Shown: positions 8,547 to 17,038, counted from the first letter of the stretch. The stretch is 64,000 nucleotides of DNA from DASSBQ01 sp035250505 (GCA_035250505.1 DATFFC010000088.1:1-64000); one strand, 5' to 3'. Notes: generated by a model from the letters alone, not told the origin. Translations and numbers: made by a program.

Positions 8547-9359
8547 TCACTGAATCGGAACGCCGGTCAACGATTCGGAGGATTGCGTAGTGGGGTTGCT
8601 CGGTGCTCCATACACCACATAGCTTTCGGTCCTGGCGTGCGTAACCGCGTGTGTCGCCAGGTCCAACAGTCCTGCCGCATCCGTCGTATCCAAGGACAGG
8701 CCGATCCCGATCCGGCTGGTGAGAAAGAGCTCGCGTCCTTCCAGAATGAAGGGCAATGAGATGGTCGCCTGCATTTTCGTCGCCACAGCCTCGACCTCGG
8801 ATCTCTCGGCAATGTTCTCTATCAGCGCGGCAAACGAGCGGTCCCCCAGCCGCGCGACGGTCTCCGTCGTGCGCAGCGCGCTTTTCAACCTGGCCGCCTG
8901 GACGCGATAGAGCAAATTACCATGGGGTGCTCCGTGCCGATTTGCTTCCGGAGCAAAATGGTCCAACTCCACCATGAGAATCGCCACCTGCCGGCCGACT
9001 TTCCTGGCACGCAACAGCGCTTGGCCGACGAGCGTCATGAACAGACGTTTCGTCGGAAGGCCCGTCACTGAATCATACGTGGAGAAAGCCGGAGGCTCAG
9101 CACGGACACGATCGGTCCATGGGAACAGTTTGACGCGCTTCAGGAGGAAGAACAACCCGGCCGACAAGAGGCCCGCGCTGCCGACCGCCCAAGCCAGGTG
9201 ATGGGATTTCTCGGAACTGTCGGTGACGTATCGTTCAAGACCCCGGCAGGCCTGCAGCATCGCCATTGCGCGGCCGGGCCAGATCCATGCGGAGCGAGAG
9301 GGCACCTGGGGATCGGACTCATGCTCATCGGGACGGCGTGATCGTGACATCGTACTCAA
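8547..9359 (-). CDS. Membrane-anchored degenerate GGDEF protein
   Basis: A 270-residue protein with a single predicted membrane helix at about 56-73 followed by a GGDEF-type domain from about residue 94 to 250. The DSVTGLPTKRLF start of the domain and the VARLG lead-in to the active loop are recognisable, but the GGDEF signature itself reads LGDRSF, so the catalytic acidic and glycine residues are missing. It is therefore probably not a cyclase; it may bind nucleotide or act as a partner protein. A sigma-28-type promoter at 9398-9425 places it among late flagellar genes, suggesting a role in switching motility. Function is inferred. Confidence 0.72.
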   Translation of the reverse strand: MSTMSRSRRPDEHESDPQVPSRSAWIWPGRAMAMLQACRGLERYVTDSSEKSHHLAWAVGSAGLLSAGLFFLLKRVKLFPWTDRVRAEPPAFSTYDSVTGLPTKRLFMTLVGQALLRARKVGRQVAILMVELDHFAPEANRHGAPHGNLLYRVQAARLKSALRTTETVARLGDRSFAALIENIAERSEVEAVATKMQATISLPFILEGRELFLTSRIGIGLSLDTTDAAGLLDLATHAVTHARTESYVVYGAPSNPTTQSSESLTGVPIQ

Positions 9360-9397
9360 CGAATGGGGGGATTTCGGAATAGTCCGCTCTCCTCAGA

Positions 9398-9425
9398 GTA
9401 TCGGCGGGCGATAGCGAAAACTGTA
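9398..9425 (-). promoter_or_regulatory. Sigma-28 type promoter for the GGDEF-like gene
   Basis: On the minus strand TACAGTTT is followed after 12 bases by GCCGATAC, a close match to the FliA consensus; it ends about 39 bases before the ATG at 9359. It implies the original flagellar locus ended here, with the cassette array inserted upstream of it. Confidence 0.65.
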
Positions 9426-9493
9426 GCTAGACTGATTGACACGATAGTCGTTTTCCGCTGCGAAATAGATCGCTTTCGCCAACCTGCTGAACG

Positions 9494-9530
9494 AAAGCAG
9501 CGCGGGTTCGGCTTCAACGAATTGTTAGGT
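9494..9530 (-). other. Partial integron attC site after the lipoprotein cassette
   Basis: Directly after the stop codon of the lipoprotein gene, the minus strand reads ACCTAAC (the RYYYAAC simple site), then AATTCGTTGAAGCCGAAC, which matches the left arm of classical attC sites such as that of aadA cassettes. The expected right arm and GTTRRRY partner are not recognisable, so the site looks truncated or degenerate at the array's end. Confidence 0.6.
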
Positions 9531-9531
9531 G

Positions 9532-9927
9532 TCAACCTTGCGGGGCAGCCAAGCGTAATGCTTTGGCTTTACCGTCAAGCATGTACCAACAGTTCTTGGT
9601 CAGTGCGGATTGCTTTTCAATGTTCACGTCCGTGATTGCATCGGCGCCAAGCGCGTATGCAGCAAGCTTGAGGTCAAGAAGTACCGCTTGCTCAGCCGGG
9701 GCCGTTTCAACGAAACTCCGATGGCAACGACCTGCATCTACCTCACCTAGAACTTGCGCGCCACTTGGCGCTACATTCATAACTTTGATGGTCTGTGATG
9801 CGGCTCGCTGATCTCCAAGGCTAGCGTAGGACATGTCGTTGCCAACGCGCATGTTGGAGCTGTAAGTAGCGCAGCCCGAGAGGCCGGCAACGAGAGCAAG
9901 CATGGATGCTTTGAAAACGGAGTTCAT
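9532..9927 (-). CDS. Small RcsF/YbjQ-like lipoprotein carried as an integron cassette
   Basis: 131 residues when started at the ATG at 9927, which has GGGGAG seven bases upstream. A lipoprotein signal ends in LSGC with Cys19 as lipidation site. The rest has an IKVMNVAPSGAQVLGEV...C lead and an alanine-rich LDLKLAAYALGADAI segment reminiscent of the RcsF/YbjQ fold, in which short strands pack on a helix; this resemblance is by eye and uncertain. It is flanked by an inverted pair GTTAGGTGTCAAC (9524-9536) and GTTGACACCTAAC (9942-9954), consistent with cassette boundaries. Its base composition looks lower in GC than the flagellar genes. Role unknown. Confidence 0.7.
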   Translation of the reverse strand: MNSVFKASMLALVAGLSGCATYSSNMRVGNDMSYASLGDQRAASQTIKVMNVAPSGAQVLGEVDAGRCHRSFVETAPAEQAVLLDLKLAAYALGADAITDVNIEKQSALTKNCWYMLDGKAKALRLAAPQG

Positions 9928-9947
9928 GAATATTCTCCCCTGTTGAC

Positions 9948-10014
9948 ACCTAACGACCTTGCGTCTGAGCTGCGACGGGGTCGCCTGCACAGACCGCTTG
10001 GACCGCAGTTCATG
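9948..10014 (-). other. Degenerate attC site between the two cassette genes
   Basis: On the minus strand it begins just after the HNH gene's stop and ends in GTTAGGT, a perfect GTTRRRY simple site, immediately ahead of the lipoprotein gene. The interior can form a GCGAC/GTCGC hairpin, but the arms are less well conserved than those of the site at 10553-10612. Confidence 0.5.
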
Positions 10015-10528
10015 CCTTCGGCTTTGGAACAGCACCGGAGAGATGCGCCTCAAGCGTGTGTAGCCAACGCTTCTCGGTCACTGTTAGTTCACGTGACTCG
10101 CGCGCCAGCACCACGAACAATGACGAAAGCCCATCCCACCGCGTGGGTTCGCCATACTTCCCCCTCACTCGATGAGGCGGATTGGCCTCCAGATACTCCA
10201 CCTTCTCTCGAGCACTCTTGCGTGTGTTGCACTTCCCACACGCTGTCGCGAAGTTCGAGGGATCGTGCGCACCGCCTCTCGCATACGCGTGAACGTGGTC
10301 GACACAAGCACCGAGTTCGTCAAGCAAAGGCGAAGCGTCTCGACGCCAGTTCGGATGAAAGTAGGCCAATTGCACATCCGGCAGACGAGTGATCACAAAC
10401 TGTCCCGCGTACTTGAACGCCAAGTGAAAGATGGTTGGGCGGTGGCACAGCGCGCAGATCCACCCGTCGCGAAAGTAAACAGCCGCCGCCGTCTCGACGG
10501 GGATCGCCGGCCTTGGGCTCTTCGGCAT
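10010..10528 (-). CDS. HNH endonuclease family protein (cassette gene)
   Basis: A 172-residue protein with a complete HNH core: a CALC zinc pair at Cys25/Cys28, the catalytic DH at 77-78 (VDHVHAYARGG), Asn92 and the second zinc pair Cys97/Cys100 followed by N (CGKCNTRKS). This is the arrangement of stand-alone HNH nucleases related to restriction and homing enzymes. It has its own attC site directly upstream and a weaker one downstream, so it sits in the array as a mobile cassette unrelated to flagella. Possible roles include defence or selfish maintenance; the target is unknown. Confidence 0.82.
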   Translation of the reverse strand: MPKSPRPAIPVETAAAVYFRDGWICALCHRPTIFHLAFKYAGQFVITRLPDVQLAYFHPNWRRDASPLLDELGACVDHVHAYARGGAHDPSNFATACGKCNTRKSAREKVEYLEANPPHRVRGKYGEPTRWDGLSSLFVVLARESRELTVTEKRWLHTLEAHLSGAVPKPKA

Positions 10529-10552
10529 CTTCAGGTCTCCGGTGACACGTCT

Positions 10553-10612
10553 GGCTAACGTCTGAATTAAGCCGCGCCACGAGTCGACATCGGCTTGAAT
10601 GAATTGTTAGGC
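10553..10612 (-). other. Well-formed integron attC recombination site (60 bp)
   Basis: On the minus strand it runs from GCCTAAC (a perfect RYYYAAC site) through AATTCATTCAAGCCG, a short spacer, and CGGCTTAATTCAGAC to GTTAGCC. The two arms are imperfect inverted copies with the unpaired bases typical of attC, and the arm sequences closely resemble those of class 1 integron cassettes. No integrase gene is found anywhere in the window, so this belongs to an integrase-less attC cluster. Confidence 0.82.
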
Positions 10613-10857
10613 ATTGGTCGCATTTTCATGCGATGTGCTTGTTTTTAATTTTGGTGTGCGACATCGCTGTCTCTGATGGCTAACTATTAATTAAATGAGC
10701 CGCGACGTAGGCATTCAGCTTAGCGGCCTATCCCAATAGTGCCTTGGTCTACGATCAAGGAACAATCGGAGACGCCATCCGCACTTACGTACTCTCAAAG
10801 AATGCAGATGCCGGTGCATCATTCGCCGCAGTAGAAAGGTCAATGTCGGACAGGCTC
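10613..10857. other. Non-coding stretch between attC and fliA
   Basis: Comparatively AT-rich near 10630-10700. It contains GGCTAACTATTAATTAAATGAG near 10678, which resembles half of an attC site, so it may be the decayed remainder of another cassette. I see no convincing gene, promoter or terminator in it. Confidence 0.4.
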
Positions 10858-11610
10858 CTAGGTTCCCACCGGCTGGAGTCTGGCCTTCAAATGCAGAATA
10901 GCCTTGGAGTGGATCTGACAGACGCGGGATTCGGTGACTTTCAGAATCTGTCCGATCTCCTTCATCGTCAATTCTTCGAAGTAGTACAAGGTCAAGACCA
11001 GCCGCTCCTTCTCGGGCAACTCCTGAATGCTCTGGCAGAGGATTTGCCGTTCCCGGCCATTTACCAGGGACGCCAGCGCATCCGGTTGGCTGGAATCGGT
11101 CAAGAAGCCCAACGTTTGATACCCGTCCTGGTCCTTGACGCCCAAATCTTCCAGGCTCACGACGACCGCGCCGCGTGCGCGGGTCAGGAATTCATCCAAC
11201 TCATGAAGCGACATTTTCAGTTCCGCCGCCACCTCCTCGTCCGTCGGAGGACGGCCGTGCCGATTCAGCAACTCGGAATAGGTCTTCTGCAGCAGCGCAA
11301 CCCGCTCATGGACCGAGCGCGGGATCCAATCCATGGATCGGATCTCGTCGAGCATCGCGCCGCGGATGCGAAATTCGGCATAGGTCTTAAATTTGGCCTC
11401 GCGTGTCGGGTCATACTTGTCCATCGCGTCCATCAGGCCGATGATGCCGACCGACACGAGGTCCTCGGCGTCCAAATAGGCCGGCAATCGAAAGGCCAAG
11501 CGATGGGCCATGGACCGGATCACATGGGCGAATTCTTGGATAACCCGCTCGCGGTCGGTGTGGAGAACGTTCTGTGAGGATCGAGACTGTGAGGGATCGG
11601 CTCGATTCAT
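10858..11610 (-). CDS. fliA: Flagellar sigma factor FliA (sigma-28)
   Basis: The 250-residue protein contains region 2 (DLVSVGIIGLMDAMDKYDPTREAKF near 60-80, then FRIRGAMLDEIRSMDWIPRSV), region 3, and a region 4 helix-turn-helix near 215-245 (LTMKEIGQILKVTESRVCQIHSKA). The IRGAMLDEIRSMDW motif is diagnostic for the FliA subfamily. It directs RNA polymerase to late flagellar promoters such as those at 3251-3278 and 9398-9425 and is inhibited by FlgM. It is the last gene of the long fliL...flhG-fliA transcription unit. Confidence 0.96.
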   Translation of the reverse strand: MNRADPSQSRSSQNVLHTDRERVIQEFAHVIRSMAHRLAFRLPAYLDAEDLVSVGIIGLMDAMDKYDPTREAKFKTYAEFRIRGAMLDEIRSMDWIPRSVHERVALLQKTYSELLNRHGRPPTDEEVAAELKMSLHELDEFLTRARGAVVVSLEDLGVKDQDGYQTLGFLTDSSQPDALASLVNGRERQILCQSIQELPEKERLVLTLYYFEELTMKEIGQILKVTESRVCQIHSKAILHLKARLQPVGT

Positions 11611-11632
11611 AGGCCTCTTCGCTGTTTTGGAT

Positions 11633-12493
11633 TCAGACCGTGCGCAACAAATGTTGCCAGAGAAACTGGACCGTGCCCTTGGGAAGATCGGGCACCGTCA
11701 GCCGGTCCACCGAGTCGGTCAACGAGACGAACGCCCGGCTCGACGGCGCCTGCGGGTATCGATCCAGCACGGCCCGCTGCTGAGTCACCGCCAGGGGAAG
11801 ATAGTCATCCAGCGGGACGGCGCCGAGATAGTCGATGGAGATCTGCAGGAAGCGGCCGACCGCCACCTGAAGCTTGGAAAACACGCGGGCCGCTTCACTC
11901 GGACTTTTGACGAGATTCACCAGGACATGGAAGCGACGCTCACGATACTGGCGATGCAATACTTTCATCAGCGCATAGGCGTCGGTGAGCGACGTCGGCT
12001 CCGGAGATACCACCACGACGATCGATTGCGCGGCGGCGGCAAAGAACGTGACGTTCGACGAAATTCCCGCGCCGGTATCGATCAACAGTACGTCGAACAT
12101 GTGGGCGATCTGTTCGATCTCCGCCTGAAGGATCACATGTTGCGTCTGCGTCAACGAGGTCAGCTGCGGCATGCCGGAGCTGGCCGGAAGAATGCGGATG
12201 CCCGACGGTCCCTCCAGCATGATATCGGCCAGCGAGCGGGCGCCCGACAAGACGTGTTCCAGCGTGTATTTTGGGGCCAGTCCAAGCAGGACATCGATAT
12301 TCCCCAGCCCGAGGTCGGCGTCCAGCACGAGGACTCGTTTCCCGGCCCGCGAAAGCGCGATCGCCAAATTGGCGACCACATTTGTTTTCCCGACGCCGCC
12401 CTTTCCGCTGGTGACGGTCATTACCCGCGGCGGGCGCGTCCCGCCCCCCGTCTGAATCACACCTGGCTGCATCGCCAGCGTGAAATTACTCAT
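11633..12493 (-). CDS. flhG: Flagellar number regulator FlhG (FleN/YlxH), ParA/MinD-type ATPase
   Basis: 286 residues from the ATG at 12493, which has GGGAGG eight bases upstream and overlaps the flhF stop by 8 bases. It shows the deviant Walker A of MinD-like ATPases (SGKGGVGKT at 29-37), DADLGLGNIDVLLG, and DTGAGISSNV for the switch II region. FlhG limits flagellar number with FlhF and, in polar flagellates, inhibits the sigma-54 master regulator. A longer in-frame open frame upstream is antisense to nothing but overlaps flhF and is not needed. Confidence 0.93.
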   Translation of the reverse strand: MSNFTLAMQPGVIQTGGGTRPPRVMTVTSGKGGVGKTNVVANLAIALSRAGKRVLVLDADLGLGNIDVLLGLAPKYTLEHVLSGARSLADIMLEGPSGIRILPASSGMPQLTSLTQTQHVILQAEIEQIAHMFDVLLIDTGAGISSNVTFFAAAAQSIVVVVSPEPTSLTDAYALMKVLHRQYRERRFHVLVNLVKSPSEAARVFSKLQVAVGRFLQISIDYLGAVPLDDYLPLAVTQQRAVLDRYPQAPSSRAFVSLTDSVDRLTVPDLPKGTVQFLWQHLLRTV

Positions 12494-13832
12494 GATGATG
12501 CTCCCTCCCTGACGTGACGGAACCCGCTTCATCGTACGCCTGGCCGGCGATACTGCGCCCATGAGCCGCCCGGGAACCGAACGCATCGTTCGCGGCATGG
12601 GAGGTGGAATTTTCTTTACCGGACACGGCGGCGCCCAGGATGAAGTCGACCAGGCGATCCGGCAAGGCCGGCGCCAAGTCTTCCGGCACCCGCGGTCCGG
12701 TTCCCCAATAGGACAAAGGGACTCCGCTGCGATGCGCGGCCTCAAAGATGCTGCCATAGCCCGACGTCTCATCCAATTTGGTGAACAGCACGCGCAACCC
12801 AGGCGCGTCGATGCACCGAGCCATGGCGGCATCGATGTCCTGAATGCGGGTGGTGGCGGACAGGACCAGATGAACTTCAAGCTGATAGGGCAAGCCCGTG
12901 AGCGCCGTCCACGCGTTCCATGGTTCCGGATGACGGGGATTGAAGCCCGGCGTATCGACCAATACCAACTCCGTATGGGCCAATTGCCCGATGCAGTCCC
13001 GCGCCTCATCGCAGGTCGATGCGGTCATCAGTTCGATTCCCAGAACATTCGCATAGAGACGAAGCTGCTCGACCGCCGCCGGCCGATAGTTGTCGATCGT
13101 CACCATGGCCACCGAGCGCTTTTCCTCCAAGCGGTACTGAGCGGCTAATTTCGCGATGCTCGTGGTTTTCCCCACTCCGCTGGGTCCCACGAACAGGGCG
13201 ATCTTCCGACTGTCTTCCGCGTCCAGAAGCGGCCCGGCCGATCGGAGACGCGTCGCGAGCACGCCGCGCAGCAACTGAAGCAGGAAATGCGACGCCGTTC
13301 GATCAGGGTCCCGCAGGGTCTGTTGCAACTCACGCAAGCACTCATACGCAGTGCCGTGACGGAGTCCCTGAGTGAGCAATCCGCCATAGACATCCTGCAG
13401 TGAACGGGACAGGTCGCCTGGTACGTGATGGTCCGCAGCCGGACGGTGCCTCGCAGGTCCCTCTTCCAGAGGGAACCGATTGTCCGCCTCCGAGAGCGGA
13501 ACGTGTCGCGGCGCGACGGCGGGGGCCGCCGGGTGCACGGCCTGGTCCAATGCAGCCTGAAAACTCCGATTGACCGAGGACTCAACCGGGCTTCGCGCTC
13601 CGTTCACCGCCGGGGCAGGTCCTGCATCCAGGCGGGAATGGTCCGCGATTTCGGCTGGCTCCTCCTCGATCGCAGCCATGACTTCCAATGCCGAGCTTCC
13701 GAGGACGCCGAAGGCATTGCCCCACTTGCGCACTCGCCTGCTCGAGAGGATCACCGCGTCCGGCCCCAACTCTTGCTTGATGGCGCGAATCGCTTCATGC
13801 ATGGACGCGGCATAGAACGTTCTGACTTTCAC
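12486..13832 (-). CDS. flhF: Flagellar biosynthesis GTPase FlhF (SRP family)
   Basis: 448 residues: an N-terminal B domain (MKVRTFYAASMHEAI, then LGPDAVILSSR), a proline/alanine-rich linker at about 60-140, and an SRP-type NG GTPase with Walker A GPSGVGKTT at 216-224, DTPGFNP (G3) and TKLDETSGYG (G4). FlhF marks the site of flagellar assembly, commonly the pole. It overlaps flhA by 4 bases and flhG by 8, so the three are tightly coupled. Together with FlhG it suggests a defined, probably polar, flagellar pattern. Confidence 0.95.
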   Translation of the reverse strand: MKVRTFYAASMHEAIRAIKQELGPDAVILSSRRVRKWGNAFGVLGSSALEVMAAIEEEPAEIADHSRLDAGPAPAVNGARSPVESSVNRSFQAALDQAVHPAAPAVAPRHVPLSEADNRFPLEEGPARHRPAADHHVPGDLSRSLQDVYGGLLTQGLRHGTAYECLRELQQTLRDPDRTASHFLLQLLRGVLATRLRSAGPLLDAEDSRKIALFVGPSGVGKTTSIAKLAAQYRLEEKRSVAMVTIDNYRPAAVEQLRLYANVLGIELMTASTCDEARDCIGQLAHTELVLVDTPGFNPRHPEPWNAWTALTGLPYQLEVHLVLSATTRIQDIDAAMARCIDAPGLRVLFTKLDETSGYGSIFEAAHRSGVPLSYWGTGPRVPEDLAPALPDRLVDFILGAAVSGKENSTSHAANDAFGSRAAHGRSIAGQAYDEAGSVTSGREHHHE

Positions 13833-15937
13833 GCGAGGCTCCTGGTTTCAGCCGGCTCTAGGTCCAGTCGCACCGTCTCCACCGCCTGCAAGCGTACGAT
13901 GCTGTCGATCTCGTTCAGCCCCAGGACCGGGACCGCATGGAGGATGCGGTCGGTCAATCTGCGAAGATGGCGGCGCAAGGACGGCGAGCACAGAATGACC
14001 GGCTGATGCCCGCGACTCGCCATCCGTTCAGCCGCCTGTTTGAGCGCCGCCAGCAATTTCTGGGACACGAGCGGATCGACGTTCCAGGCGCCGCCCTGGG
14101 GCGCGGTATTGACTTGCTCTGCCAATGTCCTGTCGAGCCGTGGATCCAATCCGATGACTTGCAACGTCCCGTCCATACCCACGTACTGCCGGGTGATGGT
14201 CCGTCCAAGGGCCTGCCGGGCGACTTCAGTGAGGATGTCCGGATCTTTGGTCGAGCCGGCATGATCGGCGATGGCTTCGAGAACCGAGCGTAAGTCCCTA
14301 ATGGGAACCCCTTCGCGCAACAGATGCGCCAGGATCCGGACGACGCTTCCCAATGAGAGGAGATTCGGCACCAGTTCCTCCACGAGCTTCGGATGGCTCT
14401 TGGCCAGTTCGTCTAGCAATCCTTGGACCTCCTGTCGGCCGAGCAGTTCGTGGGCATGGCGTTTGACGATTTCCGAGAGGTGGGTGGCGATGGCCGATAC
14501 GGGATCGACGACCGTATAGCCCGCCAATTGGGCCTGTTCGCGCTGATGTTCCGGCAGCCAGAGGGCCGGCAGGCCGAAGGCGGGCTCCTTTGTGGCGATC
14601 CCATGCACCACATTTTTCTGGGCGGTGCCCGGGTCAATTGCCAAGACATGTGACGGCATGACGTCAGATTTGGCGATTTCCACGCCTTTGATCATGACGG
14701 CGTATTCATTTGGGCGCAGTTGGAGGTTATCTCGGATATGAATCGGAGGGAGGACGAACCCCATAGTTTCTGCAAATTGGCGCCGGAGTCCTTTCACCCG
14801 GTCCAAGAGCGCTCCGCTCTTCGTGCCCTCCACTAAGCTGATCAACCCATAGCCGACCTGCACTTCCATCAAGTCCAACGGCGTGACCCGGGTGACCGCC
14901 TCTTCGGCGGGCGGCGCCGCAGCCGGTACCTCCGCCTCTCGAGCGAGCGCTGTCTGGCGCGTATGCAGTTGGTAGGCGACCCATCCGACCGTGCCGCCGA
15001 GCACCAGAAACGCGAGATGCGGGAGGCCGGGCACGAGTCCCAGGGCCAGCAAGATGCCCGCTGCCGTCCCGACCGCTTTCGGTGAGATCAGGATTTGCCG
15101 GGTAATCTCGAATCCCAGATTGGCCTCCGACGCCGCGCGGGTCACGACGATACCGGCGGCGGTGGAGACGATCAAGGCCGGTACCTGGGCGACCAGTCCT
15201 TCGCCGACAGTCAGCAAGGTATACGTTTGCGCGGCAGCGGCAATCGTCATCCCCTGCTGCAGGACGCCGATGGTCAAGCCGCCGAGTATATTGACCAGCG
15301 TGATGATGACGGCGGCGACGGCATCGCCGCGAACGAATTTGCTGGCACCGTCCATCGAGCCGTAGAAGTCCGCTTCTTCCGCGATTTCCCGGCGCCGGCG
15401 GCGGGCTTCCGTATCGTTGATCAGTCCGGCATTCAAATCGGCATCGATGCTCATTTGCTTGCCGGGCATGGCGTCCAGGGTAAACCGCGCCGCCACTTCG
15501 GCCACCCGGCCGGCGCCTTTGGTTACGACGACGAAGTTGATGATGACGAGGATGAAGAAGACGATCAGGCCGACCGTGTAATTCCCTCCGACGACGAAAT
15601 TCCCGAACGCGTGAATCACCTCGCCGGCCGCCGCGACACCTTCGTTGCCGTGCAAGAGGATCAGCCGCGTGGAGGCGATATTAAGCGACAGTCGCAACAA
15701 GGTCACCATCAACAGAATGGAAGGAAAGACGGAAAACTCGAGCGGCTTCCGCACCTGCATGCCTACCAGCAGGATGATGATAGAGAGCGTGATGTTGAAG
15801 CTCAGCAGCAGGTCGAGGATGAATCGTGGAAGCGGCATTAGCATCACCATAAGAATGGCGACGACGCCGACCGACATCAGAACGTCGGGATGTTTGACCA
15901 ACGCGGTCGTGGGCACGGACGTGCTGCTCTGATTCAT
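13829..15937 (-). CDS. flhA: Flagellar type III export gate protein FlhA
   Basis: 702 residues, the normal length. The first about 320 residues hold eight membrane helices with the conserved FHIPEP-type cytoplasmic loop (MPGKQMSIDADLNAG, then RRRREIAEEADFYGSMDGASKFVRGDA). The C-terminal half is the soluble nonameric ring domain that docks substrate-chaperone complexes. FlhA couples proton flow to export. It follows flhB by 9 bases. Confidence 0.97.
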   Translation of the reverse strand: MNQSSTSVPTTALVKHPDVLMSVGVVAILMVMLMPLPRFILDLLLSFNITLSIIILLVGMQVRKPLEFSVFPSILLMVTLLRLSLNIASTRLILLHGNEGVAAAGEVIHAFGNFVVGGNYTVGLIVFFILVIINFVVVTKGAGRVAEVAARFTLDAMPGKQMSIDADLNAGLINDTEARRRRREIAEEADFYGSMDGASKFVRGDAVAAVIITLVNILGGLTIGVLQQGMTIAAAAQTYTLLTVGEGLVAQVPALIVSTAAGIVVTRAASEANLGFEITRQILISPKAVGTAAGILLALGLVPGLPHLAFLVLGGTVGWVAYQLHTRQTALAREAEVPAAAPPAEEAVTRVTPLDLMEVQVGYGLISLVEGTKSGALLDRVKGLRRQFAETMGFVLPPIHIRDNLQLRPNEYAVMIKGVEIAKSDVMPSHVLAIDPGTAQKNVVHGIATKEPAFGLPALWLPEHQREQAQLAGYTVVDPVSAIATHLSEIVKRHAHELLGRQEVQGLLDELAKSHPKLVEELVPNLLSLGSVVRILAHLLREGVPIRDLRSVLEAIADHAGSTKDPDILTEVARQALGRTITRQYVGMDGTLQVIGLDPRLDRTLAEQVNTAPQGGAWNVDPLVSQKLLAALKQAAERMASRGHQPVILCSPSLRRHLRRLTDRILHAVPVLGLNEIDSIVRLQAVETVRLDLEPAETRSLA

Positions 15938-15946
15938 TTAGTTTCC

Positions 15947-17038
15947 CTACACGTCCATCTGCGGAGAGACCTTCCCCCGCACTCGATAGACAAAGGCCAG
16001 AATTTCCGCGACCGCGCGATACAAATCGGCGGGCACTTCCCGGCCGATTTCAACCAGCTTGAAGAGCGTCCGGGCGACCGGCTTGTTCTCCACGATCGGA
16101 ATGGCGTGCTGGCGTGCGATTTCCCTGATCCGGGCGGCGATGAAGCCGGCGCCTTTGGCGACGACCACCGGCGCCGCCATGCGGTCGGGCTTGTATTGGA
16201 GCGCGACCGCTATTTCCGTCGGGTTCGTGACGATCACGTCGGCCGTCGGCACGGCCGTCATCATGCGCCGGCGGGCCATCTCCTTTTGCATGCTGCGCAC
16301 GCGTCCCCGCAGCAGCGGATCTCCTTCCGCCTCGCGATGCTCCTCCTTGATCTCTTCCTTGGTCATGCGTAGGCTGCGTTCCCATTCATAGCGTTGATAG
16401 GCATAGTCGAGCAGGCCGATGACGGTGGCGGCGCAGGCCATCAAGAGCGCCGCTTTCAACGTGATCCATCCGACCGCCAGGAGAAGACCCTGCAGCTCAT
16501 ACTGGGTCAGTTCCGGGAAGCGCGTCATTTCGTGCCGGAACGCCAGGAACCCGGTTCCGCCGATCGCCGCGATTTTCAGCAAGGCCTTGAGCGACTCGGT
16601 CACCGAACGTAACGAGCACAGCCGAGCCAGCCCCTTCATCGGATCCAACCGCGCCGCATCCGGCTGCAGCGCGTCGCGGCGCCACAGGAATCCGGTCTGG
16701 GCGAGATTGGCCCCGATGCCCACGACGGCGATGCCGGCCATCAGCGGCGCCAAGAGGACGAACACATCGGCGCCGATTCGGCCCAACAGGAGGTGGAGAT
16801 GATCGAGGGTCAATGCGCGGCGGGCGGATTCGTCCGTCGCAAGCGTCAGCCATGCTTGAAGCATGGAGGTCAGCGCGCCGATGGCCGGCATGGTCAGCCA
16901 GTACAACAGCCCCACGCTCGCCAAGATTGCGGCGGCGGCGGCCGCATCGCGGCTGACGGCCACTTGACCCTTCCGCCGCGCCTCCGCTTTGCGCTTCGGA
17001 GTCGCCCGTTCAGTCCGATTGTGTCCCGATTCAGCCAC
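15947..17038 (-). CDS. flhB: Flagellar export switch protein FlhB (variant NPTE site)
   Basis: 363 residues: an N-terminal basic tail (ERATPKRKAEARRKGQ), four membrane helices, and the cytoplasmic FlhB-C domain. FlhB normally self-cleaves between N and P of NPTH to switch from rod/hook to filament export. Here the motif at 272-275 reads NPTE, so the histidine is replaced by glutamate while Asn, Pro and Thr are kept. Whether cleavage is altered is unknown. The start overlaps the fliR stop by 8 bases. Confidence 0.95.
   Translation of the reverse strand: MAESGHNRTERATPKRKAEARRKGQVAVSRDAAAAAAILASVGLLYWLTMPAIGALTSMLQAWLTLATDESARRALTLDHLHLLLGRIGADVFVLLAPLMAGIAVVGIGANLAQTGFLWRRDALQPDAARLDPMKGLARLCSLRSVTESLKALLKIAAIGGTGFLAFRHEMTRFPELTQYELQGLLLAVGWITLKAALLMACAATVIGLLDYAYQRYEWERSLRMTKEEIKEEHREAEGDPLLRGRVRSMQKEMARRRMMTAVPTADVIVTNPTEIAVALQYKPDRMAAPVVVAKGAGFIAARIREIARQHAIPIVENKPVARTLFKLVEIGREVPADLYRAVAEILAFVYRVRGKVSPQMDV

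Noticed and set aside
10744..11577. A 277-codon plus-strand frame over fliA
   Set aside because: Antisense to fliA, which is certain; the first 35 codons lie in non-coding sequence with no ribosome site.
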